16,035 nt of DNA from Roseiarcus sp049509635 (GCA_049509635.1 JBEKZS010000104.1:1-16035); one strand, 5' to 3'. Shown: positions 5,917 through 13,889, counted from the stretch's first letter. A program made the numbers and translations. Notes: generated by a model not told the origin, from the sequence alone.

Positions 5917-6860
5917 ACGCGGCGTCAGCAGGCCCGCCCGTGCGCCACTTTCTCGACCTGCTGGGGGCGCCGGCGTCGGGGCTGCGCGAAATACTCGATT
6001 CCGCCGCGGCGATGAAGAGCCTGCGCGTGAAGGGCCAGCCGCCGGCTGCGCGTCCGCTCGCCGGCAAGACGCTGGCGATGATTTTCGATCGTCCCTCGAC
6101 GCGCACGCGCGTCTCGTTCGATCTGGCCATGCGCGAGCTCGGCGGCGAGACGATCATGCTGACCGGCGCCGAGATGCAGCTCGGCCGCGGCGAGAGCATA
6201 CCCGACACGGCGCGGGTGCTGTCGCGCTATGTCGACGCGATCATGATCCGCATCCTCGACCACGAGGCGCTGGAGGAGCTCGCGCGCCACGCCACGGTTC
6301 CCGTGATCAACGGCCTCACCAAGCGATCGCATCCGTGCCAGGTCATGGCCGACATCCTCACCTTCGAGCAGCATCGCGGCCCGATCCGCGGCCGCAAGGT
6401 CGCCTGGAGCGGCGATTACAACAACGTGCTGTCGTCCTGGATCGACGCCGCGCAGCGGTTCGACTTCTCGCTCGACATCGCCTGCCCGCATCCGCTCCAG
6501 CCGCGTCCCGAACGGATCGAGAGCGCGCGCGCGCAGGGCGCCCGGGTGCGGCTGGGAGAGGACCCGTTCGTCGCGGCCGCGGGCGCGGCCGCCGTCATCT
6601 CCGACTGCTGGGTTTCGATGGGCGACGAGGACCAGGGACGTCGCCACAACCTGCTCGCGCCCTATCAGGTCAATGCGGCGCTGATGAAGGCCGCGGCGCC
6701 GGACGCGATCTTCATGCATTGCCTGCCCGCCCATCGCGGCGAGGAGGTCACCGACGAAGTGATCGACGGCCCGCAATCGGTCGTTTTCGATGAGGCGGAG
6801 AACCGCCTCCACGCCCAGAAGGGCATTCTCGCCTGGTGCCTGGGAGCGCCGGGCGGATGA
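5913..6860 (+). CDS. argF: ornithine carbamoyltransferase
   Basis: This 315-residue enzyme transfers the carbamoyl group from carbamoyl phosphate to ornithine, giving citrulline, in the cytoplasm. The carbamoyl-phosphate loop STRTR is at 62-66, HPCQ begins at His140, the ornithine-binding DCWVSMGDE follows, and the catalytic HCLP is at 269-272. These mark ornithine rather than aspartate carbamoyltransferase, and SMG argues against the acetylornithine-specific variant. The ATG shares ATGA with the argD stop, and its own stop shares ATGA with the hslO start, so the three genes are coupled. The argD partner supports an anabolic rather than an arginine-deiminase (catabolic) role. Confidence 0.96.
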   Translation: MNAASAGPPVRHFLDLLGAPASGLREILDSAAAMKSLRVKGQPPAARPLAGKTLAMIFDRPSTRTRVSFDLAMRELGGETIMLTGAEMQLGRGESIPDTARVLSRYVDAIMIRILDHEALEELARHATVPVINGLTKRSHPCQVMADILTFEQHRGPIRGRKVAWSGDYNNVLSSWIDAAQRFDFSLDIACPHPLQPRPERIESARAQGARVRLGEDPFVAAAGAAAVISDCWVSMGDEDQGRRHNLLAPYQVNAALMKAAAPDAIFMHCLPAHRGEEVTDEVIDGPQSVVFDEAENRLHAQKGILAWCLGAPGG

Positions 6861-7834
6861 ACCGGACGCCGCCCTCCCGGCCGGTGTCGGACGCCGGGCG
6901 CGACGACATGGTCGTCCCGTTCCTCGTCGACGCGCTGGACACCCGCGGGCGCGTGGTGCGTCTGGGGCCGGCTATCGACGCGATCCTCAAGCGCCACGCC
7001 TATCCCTCGCCGATCGCCCGGGTGGTCGGCGAGGCGGCGGCGCTGACCGTGCTGCTGGGCACGGCGCTGAAGATCGGCGGCAGCTTCCAGCTGCAGACCA
7101 AGACCGACGGCGCGCTCGGCATGCTGGTCGTCGATTTCGACGCGCCGTCGAGCCTGCGCGCGCTCGCGCGCTTCGACGCCGACAGGCTGGCGCGCCTCGG
7201 CGCGGCCGCGCGCTCGGGCGACCTCCTGGGCGCGGGGCACCTCGCCTTCACCATCGATCCTGGCGCCGGCCATTCGCGCTACCAGGGCGTCATCGCGCTC
7301 GACGGGCAGGGGCTCGAGCACGCCGCGCACCAATATTTCGACCGTTCTGAACAGATTCCGACGCTCGTCCGCCTCGCGGTCGGCGAGGTCGTCACCGCGT
7401 CTGGCGCGCATTGGCGCGCCGGCGGCCTGATGGCGCAGTTCCTTCCCGATGCGCCCGAGCGGCTCCGCCGGGCCGATCTCGATCCCGGCGACGCGCCGCC
7501 CGGCGCGGAACGTCAGGTCGTCGCCGAAGACGATCATTGGACCGAGGCGCGGGCGCTGGCGGGGACGACCGCGGATCACGAGTTGATCGATCCGACCCTT
7601 TCGAGCGAGAGGTTGCTCTATCGCCTGTTCCACGAGCGCGGCGTGCGGGTCTTCGAGCCCGGCCCGCTGCGCGACGCGTGTCGCTGCTCGTGCGAGCGGA
7701 TCCACGCCATGCTCGGCAGCTTCTCAGCCGCCGAGCGCGCCGATATGGTGGGCGAGGACGGCATGATCGGCGTCACCTGCGAATTCTGTTCGACCAAGCG
7801 AGTCTTCGACCCCGCCCAGTACCGGCGGGAGTGA
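6857..7834 (+). CDS. hslO: redox-regulated molecular chaperone Hsp33
   Basis: This 325-residue protein is Hsp33, a cytoplasmic holdase switched on when its zinc-binding cysteines oxidise. The N-terminal domain contains RGRVVRLGPAIDAILKRHAY and the LGTALKIGGSFQLQTKTDGA stretch; EQIPTLVRLAV is in the middle. The C-terminal zinc site is Cys277-X-Cys279, then 28 residues, then Cys308-X-X-Cys311 in VTCEFCSTK. An additional cysteine at 275 gives CRCSC, so the exact pair used is ambiguous. It is somewhat longer than the E. coli protein (about 290), mainly because of a region around residues 195-240. The start overlaps the argF stop by ATGA. Linkage of hslO to argD-argF is a familiar arrangement in Alphaproteobacteria. 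Confidence 0.95.
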   Translation: MNRTPPSRPVSDAGRDDMVVPFLVDALDTRGRVVRLGPAIDAILKRHAYPSPIARVVGEAAALTVLLGTALKIGGSFQLQTKTDGALGMLVVDFDAPSSLRALARFDADRLARLGAAARSGDLLGAGHLAFTIDPGAGHSRYQGVIALDGQGLEHAAHQYFDRSEQIPTLVRLAVGEVVTASGAHWRAGGLMAQFLPDAPERLRRADLDPGDAPPGAERQVVAEDDHWTEARALAGTTADHELIDPTLSSERLLYRLFHERGVRVFEPGPLRDACRCSCERIHAMLGSFSAAERADMVGEDGMIGVTCEFCSTKRVFDPAQYRRE

Positions 7835-7841
7835 GGCGACA

Positions 7842-8774
7842 ATGACCTACCAGACCGAGGCTTCCGACTTCCTCGCGCAGCTCAGGCGCGTCGGCGCCGA
7901 GGTGGAGGCGGCCCTCGAGACGATTCTGGCCGGCGCGAAGCTCGCCGGCGAAATCGAGCGGCCGGTCCGCCTGCTCGCCGCGATGCGCCACGGCGTGCTC
8001 GCCGGCGGCAAGCGATTGCGGCCGTTCCTCGTCATCGAGACCGCGCGCGCGCTCGGCCTGTCGGGCGAGGGGCCGCTCCGCGCCGGCGCGGCGATCGAAC
8101 TGCTCCATTGCTATTCGCTGATCCACGACGATCTCCCGGCGATGGACGACGACGATCTGCGCCGCGGTCGCCCGACCGTGCACAAGGCCTTCGACGAGGC
8201 GACCGCGATCCTCGCCGGCGATGCGTTGCTGACGCTCGCCTTCGACGTGATGGCCGACGCGCCCACCCATCCCGACGGCGCGATCCGCGCGGCGCTGTGC
8301 GTCGGGCTCGCGCGCGCGGCCGGGCTCGGCGGCATGGCGGGCGGCCAGATGCTCGACCTCGAGGCCGAATCGGCGCCGGCGCCGCTGTCGGCTGAGGCAA
8401 TCGCCAGACTCCAGGCGATGAAGACCGGCGCCCTGTTGCGCTTCTGCGTCGATGCCGGTGCGCTGATCGCGCAGGCGTCGACGCATGCGCGCGCCTCGCT
8501 GTCGCGCTGCGGCGGGGCGCTGGGCGCCGCGTTCCAGATCGCCGACGACATTCTCGACGCCGAAGGCGACGAGGGCAAGCTGGGCAAGCGCGCCGGCAAG
8601 GACGCCGCGCGCAACAAGGCGACCTTCGTCTCCGCGCTCGGGCTCGACCGCGCCAAGGCCGAGCGCGACCGCCTCGTCGCCCAGGCGCAGGCGGCGATCG
8701 ACGAGGCGGGGCTGGGGGCGAGCGGCGACATGCTGCGGGCTGCGGCCTTGTTCATCGCCGCGCGAACGAACTGA
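7842..8774 (+). CDS. ispA: polyprenyl synthetase, probable farnesyl diphosphate synthase
   Basis: This 310-residue trans-prenyltransferase condenses isopentenyl diphosphate with dimethylallyl and geranyl diphosphate. The GGKRLRP substrate loop is near residues 52-58. The first Asp-rich motif is DDLPAMD (Asp96 to Asp102), and four residues between the aspartates are usual for bacterial short-chain FPP/GGPP synthases. The second Asp-rich motif is DDILD from Asp235, within FQIADDILDAEGD, and MAGGQMLDLE lies between. The ATG follows the hslO stop by 7 bases with GAGG about 5 bases upstream, so it is probably the last gene of the argD operon. Product length (C15 or C20) cannot be fixed without comparison; ispA is the likeliest name. 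The two nearest genes downstream converge, with only 16 bases between stops. Confidence 0.9.
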   Translation: MTYQTEASDFLAQLRRVGAEVEAALETILAGAKLAGEIERPVRLLAAMRHGVLAGGKRLRPFLVIETARALGLSGEGPLRAGAAIELLHCYSLIHDDLPAMDDDDLRRGRPTVHKAFDEATAILAGDALLTLAFDVMADAPTHPDGAIRAALCVGLARAAGLGGMAGGQMLDLEAESAPAPLSAEAIARLQAMKTGALLRFCVDAGALIAQASTHARASLSRCGGALGAAFQIADDILDAEGDEGKLGKRAGKDAARNKATFVSALGLDRAKAERDRLVAQAQAAIDEAGLGASGDMLRAAALFIAARTN

Positions 8775-8790
8775 GGCCGCGCGCCGTGCT

Positions 8791-9396
8791 TCAGAGCCGG
8801 TAGAAGCGCTGGAACGTCGGCGCCGGCGGCGCCTGCGCGGGAAAATGCCGCGCGAGCAGATCCCCGCATTCGGTCGCGGCCGCGATCAAGGCGTCGCCGG
8901 CGGCGCCCGCCCGCATCGCGCCGGTCAGCCGGTCGACGACGGCCTTCCACTGAGCCTGGCCGATGGCCTTGGCGGCGCCGTCGTCGGCGACGATCCGCGC
9001 GTAGCGCTCGGCGAGCGACACATAGATCAGGACCCCGTTGCGCGCCGCGCAATGGGTGAGGCCGCGGATGACGAACTGTTCGATCGCCGCGCGATGGGCG
9101 TTGGAGCGGCGGACCGCCGCCGGGGTCAGGCGCAGCCGCAAAGCCGGCAGCGAGGTGATCGCCAGCGCGACGAGGAACAGCGCGAGCTGGGCGATGAAGA
9201 TGCGCTCGGCCGGCAGGTCGGTGAAGATCAGCAGCGGCCATGGCGCGGCGAGCGCGACGAGCGCGCTCGCGATCAGCGGCATGATCTCGTAATGGTGCGA
9301 GGCGCGCGCGAGAACGACGACGATCTGGCCGGACGAGCGCGCCTGGGCGGCGCGTATGGCGGCCTCGACCCGCGCGGTTTCCTCTTGCCCCAGCAT
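8791..9396 (-). CDS. TPM-domain membrane protein
   Basis: This 201-residue protein has a TPM (formerly DUF477) type region split by two membrane segments, about residues 38-58 (LIASALVALAAPWPLL) and 65-86. The N-terminal ARVEAAIRAAQARSSGQIVV and the C-terminal GVLIYVSLAERYARIVADDG half resemble the TPM fold, with the C-terminal part running to the stop. Function is unknown; TPM proteins sit in membranes or thylakoid complexes, and plant TLP18.3 members have phosphatase activity. The ATG overlaps the stop of the preceding TPM gene as TGATG, so it is the third gene of the lemA cluster and is probably translationally coupled. Confidence 0.8.
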   Translation of the reverse strand: MLGQEETARVEAAIRAAQARSSGQIVVVLARASHHYEIMPLIASALVALAAPWPLLIFTDLPAERIFIAQLALFLVALAITSLPALRLRLTPAAVRRSNAHRAAIEQFVIRGLTHCAARNGVLIYVSLAERYARIVADDGAAKAIGQAQWKAVVDRLTGAMRAGAAGDALIAAATECGDLLARHFPAQAPPAPTFQRFYRL

Positions 9397-10211
9397 CACC
9401 AGCTCCCCGAGGCGCCGCCGCCGCCTGACGACCCGCCTCCTCCCGAAAAGCCGCCGCCGCCGGAAAAACCGCCGCCGCCGCCGAACGAGGACCCGCCGCG
9501 ACCGCCCCCGCCCGCCAGGACGCTGGCGAGGATATACATGATGGCGCCGCCGAAGCCGCCCTGCTGGCGCGCGGTCGAAATGAAGATGAAGATGAAGATC
9601 GCAATGAAGATCAGGGGCACGACGAAGCCGATCGCCGTCGAGGAATCGCGCGCGCGCAATTCGGGCTTCTTCTGCCATTCCGAGGAATCGGTGGTCAGCG
9701 TGGTGATGACGTCGTCGACGCCGCGCGCAATCCCGCCGTCGAAGTCGCCCGCCTTGAAGCGGGGCGCGACTGCGTTGAGGATGATGATCTTCGACGTTGC
9801 GTCGGTAAGCGTGCCCTCGAGCCCGTAGCCGACTTCGATGCGCACCTTTCGCTCTTTGGGCGCCACCAGGAACAGCACCCCGTCGTTTTTCTTCGCCTCG
9901 CCGAGCTTCCAGGCGCGAAACAGGGCGTTGGCGTAGGGCTCGATCTCCTGGTCGCCGAGCGAGGAAACCGTCGCCACGACCAGCTGAATGCCCGACTTGT
10001 CCTCGAGCGTGCGCAGCTTGTCATCGAGCGCCGCGCGCTCTGCGGGCGAAATGACGTTGGCCTGGTCCACCACCCGGCCGGTCAGCGCAGGAAAGCTCAT
10101 GGCAGCGGCGAAGGCTGCGCCGCAGGCGAGCGCGAAGACCGCCGCGACCAGAGCGGCGACGAAGCGCCGGGGCCGCGCAGCCGGGAAGAATCCGCTCTGA
10201 CGCGCGATCAG
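9396..10211 (-). CDS. YgcG-type TPM-domain protein, apparent CTG start
   Basis: This 271-residue protein has a signal peptide (residues 14-35, core VAALVAAVFALACGAAFA), a TPM domain (FPALTGRVVDQANVISPAER to GGIARGVDDVI, about 39-170), a membrane helix (about 193-212) and a Gly/Ser-rich tail with GGGGFS repeats ending in SGSW. It matches YgcG-like proteins encoded with LemA; the role is thought to be in the envelope and is not defined. No ATG, GTG or TTG precedes the signal peptide in frame after the lemA coding region. The best start is CTG at 10211, which shares CTGA with the lemA stop, with AAGG 7 bases upstream. An internal ATG at 10100 would lose the whole signal peptide. Start confidence is low, domain confidence high. 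Confidence 0.82.
   Translation of the reverse strand: MIARQSGFFPAARPRRFVAALVAAVFALACGAAFAAAMSFPALTGRVVDQANVISPAERAALDDKLRTLEDKSGIQLVVATVSSLGDQEIEPYANALFRAWKLGEAKKNDGVLFLVAPKERKVRIEVGYGLEGTLTDATSKIIILNAVAPRFKAGDFDGGIARGVDDVITTLTTDSSEWQKKPELRARDSSTAIGFVVPLIFIAIFIFIFISTARQQGGFGGAIMYILASVLAGGGGRGGSSFGGGGGFSGGGGFSGGGGSSGGGGASGSW
9445..9480. repeat. 18-base tandem duplication coding for GGGGFS
   Basis: Units 9445-9462 and 9463-9480 differ at one base (sixth position, G or A). On the minus strand they encode two GGGGFS hexapeptides in the C-terminal tail of the TPM protein. The tail is likely to vary in length through repeat slippage. Confidence 0.75.
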
Positions 10212-10807
10212 AACTTCACCTTCGGCGCCGTCTGGGCGTCGTCGGTCGCCGTGAATTCCGCCATCGGCTTGTTGCCGCTGAAGAAGGTCGAGGCCCAGAT
10301 CACGGTCGGAAACGTCCGCAGCGCGACATTGTATGCGCGCACGGCGTCGATGTAGTCCTTGCGCGCGACCGCGATGCGATTCTCGGTCCCCTCGAGCTGG
10401 GCCTGGAGGGCGAGGAAATTCTGATTGGACTTGAGGTCCGGATAGTTCTCGCTGACCGCGAGAAGTCGACCCAGTGCGCCCGAGAGCTGGTTTTGCGCAT
10501 TGGCGAGTTGCTGGACCTTGGCGGGATCGGTGAGGTCGGCGGCGTCGACATGGATCGCCGTCGCCTTGGCGCGCGCCTCGGTGACGGCGGTGAGCACGTC
10601 CTTTTCCTGCTTGGCGTAGCCCTGGACTGTCGAGACCAGGTTGGGGATCAGGTCGGAGCGACGTTGATACTGGTTTTGAACCTGCGCCCATTGGGCCTTG
10701 GCGGCCTCCTCGAGCGTCGGGATAGTATTGTAGCCGCAGCCGGAAACGCCGAGGCCGAGGACGATCGCGACGGCGAGCGCGCGCAGGCGGGATAGATTGA
10801 CGGACAA
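10208..10807 (-). CDS. lemA: LemA family lipoprotein
   Basis: This 199-residue protein has a signal sequence with a lipobox (VSGC, Cys24), so it is probably lipid-anchored. It then carries the helical LemA domain: YNTIPTLEEAAKAQWAQVQN, QYQRRSDLIPNLVSTVQGYA, EKDVLTAVTEARAKA, QNQLSGALGRLLAVSENYPD and LKSNQNFLALQAQLEGTENR, then RIAVARKDYIDAVRAYN. LemA proteins are envelope-associated with no defined biochemical activity. The start is a TTG with GAGGGG about 8 bases upstream; an ATG further upstream is out of frame. It is the first gene of a lemA-TPM-TPM cluster with overlapping ends, a common arrangement. About 150 bases separate it from the gene before it, so a promoter is probably there, though I saw no convincing one. 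Confidence 0.93.
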   Translation of the reverse strand: MSVNLSRLRALAVAIVLGLGVSGCGYNTIPTLEEAAKAQWAQVQNQYQRRSDLIPNLVSTVQGYAKQEKDVLTAVTEARAKATAIHVDAADLTDPAKVQQLANAQNQLSGALGRLLAVSENYPDLKSNQNFLALQAQLEGTENRIAVARKDYIDAVRAYNVALRTFPTVIWASTFFSGNKPMAEFTATDDAQTAPKVKF

Positions 10808-10957
10808 GGACGGCCCCCTCGATCATGCGTCGTCGGGCCGGCCGCGCTCGCGAACGAATGACGGGTGTCGACCGGTCAGCCTCGATGCGGCCCGTATACC
10901 ATGAGCCGGCCGGGCGGCCAACCGCGCGGGCTGGGGACCGTCGGGATGTTCGCGGCG

Positions 10958-11887
10958 TCAGAACGCGACCCGGTCGCCGCCCTTGAGCGACAGGATTTCC
11001 CGCGCTTCGTCGGGCGTCGCGATGTCGAGGCCGAGGCCTTCGATGATCTGACGGACCTGGCGCACCTGCGCGGCGTTGGTCGGCGCGAGCTGACCGGCCC
11101 CGATCCATAGGCTGTCCTCGAGACCGACCCGGACGTTGCCGCCCATCGCCGCCGCCATCGCGGCCACCGGCATCTGGTTGCGGCCCGCGCCCAGCACGGA
11201 CCAGCGGTATTCGGCGCCGAACAGGCGATCGGCCGTGCGTTTCATGTGCATGACGTCCTCGGGATGGGCGCCGATGCCGCCGAGCAGCCCGAAGCAGGTC
11301 TGGATGAACAGGGGCGGCTTCACGAGCCCTTCGGTGCGGAAATAATGGAGATTGTAGAGATGACTGGTGTCGTAACACTCGAATTCGTAGCGCGCGCCGG
11401 TCGCGTTTAGAGTCTCCAAGGCATAGCGAATGTCCTTGAAGCTGTTGCGGAATACGAGATCGTGCGACCCTTCCAGCATCGGCCGTTCCCAAGGGTGCTG
11501 GAACTCCTTGTAGCGTTTGAGCATCGGGAACAGGCCGAAGTTCATCGAGCCCATGTTGAGCGAGGCGACCTCCGGCTTCCACTGCGCGGCGGGGCGCACG
11601 CGTTCCTCGATCGTCATGTAGGGCGCGCCGCCCGTGGTCAGGTTGACGACGACGTCGGACGACTGCTTGATCACTTTCAGGAACGGCTCGAACGCCTCCG
11701 GACTCTGGTCCGGCCGGCCGTCGACCGGGTTGCGCGCATGGAGATGAACGATCGCCGCCCCGGCCTCCGCCGCCCCGAGCGCCGATTCTGCGATTTCCGC
11801 CGGCGTCACCGGCAGGTGCGGGGACATCGACGGCGTGTGGATGGAGCCGGTGACGGCGCAACTGATGATGACTTTGTGCTTGGCCAT
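10958..11887 (-). CDS. BKACE family (DUF849) beta-keto acid cleavage enzyme
   Basis: This 309-residue TIM-barrel enzyme belongs to the family founded by 3-keto-5-aminohexanoate cleavage enzyme (Kce). Members react a beta-keto acid with acetyl-CoA to give acetoacetate and a new CoA ester, using a zinc ion. The start VIISCAVTGSIHTPSMSPHL, the metal-binding HLHAR (His48, His50), and GGNVRVGLEDSLWIG with Glu257 as a probable ligand are typical, as is PVTPAEIAESALGAAEAGAA. The substrate differs between subfamilies (3-keto-5-aminohexanoate, dehydrocarnitine and others) and cannot be read here. The ATG has GGAGG about 10 bases upstream. No lysine-fermentation or carnitine genes are near, so it appears to be a lone gene. 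Confidence 0.9.
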   Translation of the reverse strand: MAKHKVIISCAVTGSIHTPSMSPHLPVTPAEIAESALGAAEAGAAIVHLHARNPVDGRPDQSPEAFEPFLKVIKQSSDVVVNLTTGGAPYMTIEERVRPAAQWKPEVASLNMGSMNFGLFPMLKRYKEFQHPWERPMLEGSHDLVFRNSFKDIRYALETLNATGARYEFECYDTSHLYNLHYFRTEGLVKPPLFIQTCFGLLGGIGAHPEDVMHMKRTADRLFGAEYRWSVLGAGRNQMPVAAMAAAMGGNVRVGLEDSLWIGAGQLAPTNAAQVRQVRQIIEGLGLDIATPDEAREILSLKGGDRVAF

Positions 11888-12233
11888 GGCTTTTCGTCCT
11901 CCCCGTGCCGATCCGGCTGACGGCGCCGCTCGACGAAGCACGCCGACCCGGTCGAGCAGCTCGTGAGCTTGCCGAGGCCGAGTTGCGCCGCGAGCGCAGC
12001 CTACGTCATGCCGCGCCGGAAACGCCAGCGCCCGGCGCTGGCCTCAAGCCGCTGCTGACTGAAGACGACCGCAATGCGATCCGCGCAGGCAGGCGCGCTC
12101 TCGGCCGCGGGGGGCAACTCATCATGAATGAGCTTCATAGCCGGGAGCGCGCTCGACCTTCCCGAGTGCTGACGAGGCGGCCGAAACGGCAGGTATGGAC
12201 GGAAGGGTCGCGCCGACGTGTGGCGCGGCCTCG
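11888..12233. other. 346-base intergenic region before the BKACE gene
   Basis: The minus-strand BKACE gene begins after this spacer and a small secreted protein ends before it. A plus-strand frame (11905-12267) of 120 residues has an Arg-rich, low-complexity product with no ribosome binding site and is probably spurious. I saw no clear promoter. The side next to the small gene holds the structured repeat listed separately. Confidence 0.5.
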
Positions 12234-12237
12234 TCAG
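12169..12237 (-). repeat. structured 3' element: 10-bp inverted repeat with inner hairpins
   Basis: CTGACGAGGC (12169-12178) and GCCTCGTCAG (12228-12237) pair perfectly across 49 bases. Inside, CGCGCC (12209-12214) pairs with GGCGCG (12222-12227), and GCCG-AAA-CGGC forms a third small stem, giving a possible three-way junction. The outer arm includes the stop codon of the small secreted protein. There is no T run, so it is not a standard terminator. Confidence 0.45.
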
Positions 12238-12554
12238 GTGCCCGTGAATGGCGTGAAGAAGCAATAGACCTTGCTGACGTCGCCGGCGGGGAAATGCCGG
12301 TAGAATATCCAGTAGTCCCCATCCGGCGAAGGCAGCGCCTGCTCGATCGGAATGGTCTCGGGATAGCCGTCGACCTCCCATCCGCCGGGGCGAACATGCA
12401 CCTGGTCGGGGCGCAGGTGGTGCACGTCATCGGGACCGCAACAAACCGCCTTGACCCATGGCGGCACCGGTTCATTGTTGGCCCACTGGTCATGCGCTCC
12501 GGCGCTGGTCGCCGCCAGGAGGACATAGCCGACGATCGGGCTCCTTGAGAGCAT
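12234..12554 (-). CDS. small secreted protein of unknown function
   Basis: This 106-residue protein has a signal peptide (residues 1-20, ending AGA before HDQW). The mature part reads HDQWANNEPVPPWVKAVCCG then PDDVHHLRPDQVHVRPGGWE, VDGYPETIPIEQALPSPDGD and YWIFYRHFPAG, with Cys38, Cys39 and Cys98. I recall similar short periplasmic proteins in Hyphomicrobiales but know no function. The paired cysteines and histidines could bind a metal or form a disulfide; this is a guess. The ATG has GAGGAG about 6 bases upstream, a strong site. It follows the DUF763 gene by 63 bases in the same direction. Confidence 0.8.
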   Translation of the reverse strand: MLSRSPIVGYVLLAATSAGAHDQWANNEPVPPWVKAVCCGPDDVHHLRPDQVHVRPGGWEVDGYPETIPIEQALPSPDGDYWIFYRHFPAGDVSKVYCFFTPFTGT

Positions 12555-12617
12555 GACGATCTCCTCGAATGTGATTCGCCAAACGCGCGGTGCGCGTAAA
12601 GGCGCCGCCGCCGGATT

Positions 12618-13889
12618 TCACACTTTGGTGATACGCGTGCGCGCGCTCTCCGGCGTTCGCTCCCAACCAAGGACGCTCCGGCCTCCAAGGGCGGGCGAAT
12701 CCGCGCGCTCCTGTGCGAACAACGTCTCGACCGAAGGACCGCTCGCGTAGCGCTCCAGCCGGCGCGCCTGGGCGTCGAGCCGCTTCAGCGCGTCAAGTCG
12801 CTCGTCGCGTCCGAGCCGGGACTGCCGCACAGCCGATTTCAGCACTTCGATCGTGCGGTCATAGACGCGGATCGGCACCGGAAACGGATGTCGGTCCTTG
12901 CCGCCGTGGGCGATCGAGAATCGCGCGGGATCGCTGAACCGGCAGGGCGCCCCGTGCAAGATCTCGGCCACCAGCGCGAGCGCCTGCACCGTCCGCGGCC
13001 CGACGCCGGGAACGAGCAGCAGATCGGCAAAATCCTCGGGGCCGGCCGAGGCCGCCGCGGCGAGATTGGCGTGGAGACGCCGCGTCTCGACATCCTCCGG
13101 CCGCACTTCATGATGGCTCGGCATGACGAGATGCGGCAGGAAGGGCTGCTCGGACGCGGCGGGTGAGGACGGACGCGCCCGTCGCGCGGCGCGCGCGAAT
13201 TCCCGGACGATTCCGTCCGGCCCGAGGGATTGCAGCAGCGCGGGCTGGCGGCGACGCGAGGGCTCCGCGCGGCGGTCGGTGAGATTGACGATTTCGCCCT
13301 GAGCTTCGCCGTCGATCGCGGCGTGCGGTTCTTCGATGAAGCTCGTCAGCCCTTCCGAGAGCCAGTGGTAGCGCCGCGCCTGTCTGCGCTCGCCGTTCAT
13401 GCCCTGCTGCACGATCGTCCAGCGGCCGTCGTCGGTGACGATGAAGCCGTGGAGGTAGAGGTCGAAACCGTCCTGAACCGCGGCGCTGTCGACCTTGGCG
13501 ACCAGCCGGCTCGCCCGCGCGAGCGCGGCGCCGTCAAATCCGGCGCGCTCGCCGATCGCCACAAGCTCCCGCGGGGTCTGGCGCGAATGCCGGCCGCGGC
13601 CGCCGCAGACATGTACGCCCAGTTCCCTGGCGAGCGGCGCCAGCCCACGCTTCAGCGCCCCGATGACGCTCGTCGTGATTCCCGAGGAGTGCCAGTCCAT
13701 CCCCATGACGGCGCCGAACGACTGGAACCAGAAGGGATGCGCGAGCCGGCGGAGCAATTCGTCGCGGCCATAGTGATGGACGATGGCTTCGCACAGCACC
13801 GCGCCGAGCTGCGTCATGCGATCGGCCAGCCATTTGGGCACGTGCCCGCCATGCAATGGAAGATCCGCGCTGCCCGCGCGTCGCGCCAT
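12618..13889 (-). CDS. DUF763 domain protein
   Basis: This 423-residue protein belongs to DUF763 (COG1415), found in archaea and scattered bacteria and of unknown function. The N-terminus ARRAGSADLPLHGGHVPKWL is the family hallmark. FWFQSFGAVMGMDWHSSGIT and VHVCGGRGRHSRQTP follow, then DSAAVQDGFDLYLHGFIVTD. Around residues 283-305, DLLLVPGVGPRTVQALALVA is a helix-hairpin-helix-like element, suggesting nucleic-acid binding. It is followed by FSIAHGGKDRHPFPVPIRVY. No catalytic motif is certain. The ATG has GAGG about 7 bases upstream and matches the family start. The gene is divergent from the phosphonate pair, with 168 bases between starts. The bacterial distribution suggests possible transfer, but base composition matches its neighbours. 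Confidence 0.9.
   Translation of the reverse strand: MARRAGSADLPLHGGHVPKWLADRMTQLGAVLCEAIVHHYGRDELLRRLAHPFWFQSFGAVMGMDWHSSGITTSVIGALKRGLAPLARELGVHVCGGRGRHSRQTPRELVAIGERAGFDGAALARASRLVAKVDSAAVQDGFDLYLHGFIVTDDGRWTIVQQGMNGERRQARRYHWLSEGLTSFIEEPHAAIDGEAQGEIVNLTDRRAEPSRRRQPALLQSLGPDGIVREFARAARRARPSSPAASEQPFLPHLVMPSHHEVRPEDVETRRLHANLAAAASAGPEDFADLLLVPGVGPRTVQALALVAEILHGAPCRFSDPARFSIAHGGKDRHPFPVPIRVYDRTIEVLKSAVRQSRLGRDERLDALKRLDAQARRLERYASGPSVETLFAQERADSPALGGRSVLGWERTPESARTRITKV

Noticed and set aside
8775..8790. Terminator between the converging ispA and TPM genes
   Set aside because: The 16 bases between stops contain no stem followed by a T run.
9396..11861. 821-residue minus-strand frame read as one protein
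   Set aside because: The frame passes through lemA and the BKACE gene in another phase. Only the part after the lemA stop encodes a recognisable TPM protein.
11905..12267. 120-residue plus-strand frame as a small gene
   Set aside because: No ribosome binding site, low-complexity Arg-rich product, and its end overlaps the small secreted protein gene on the other strand.
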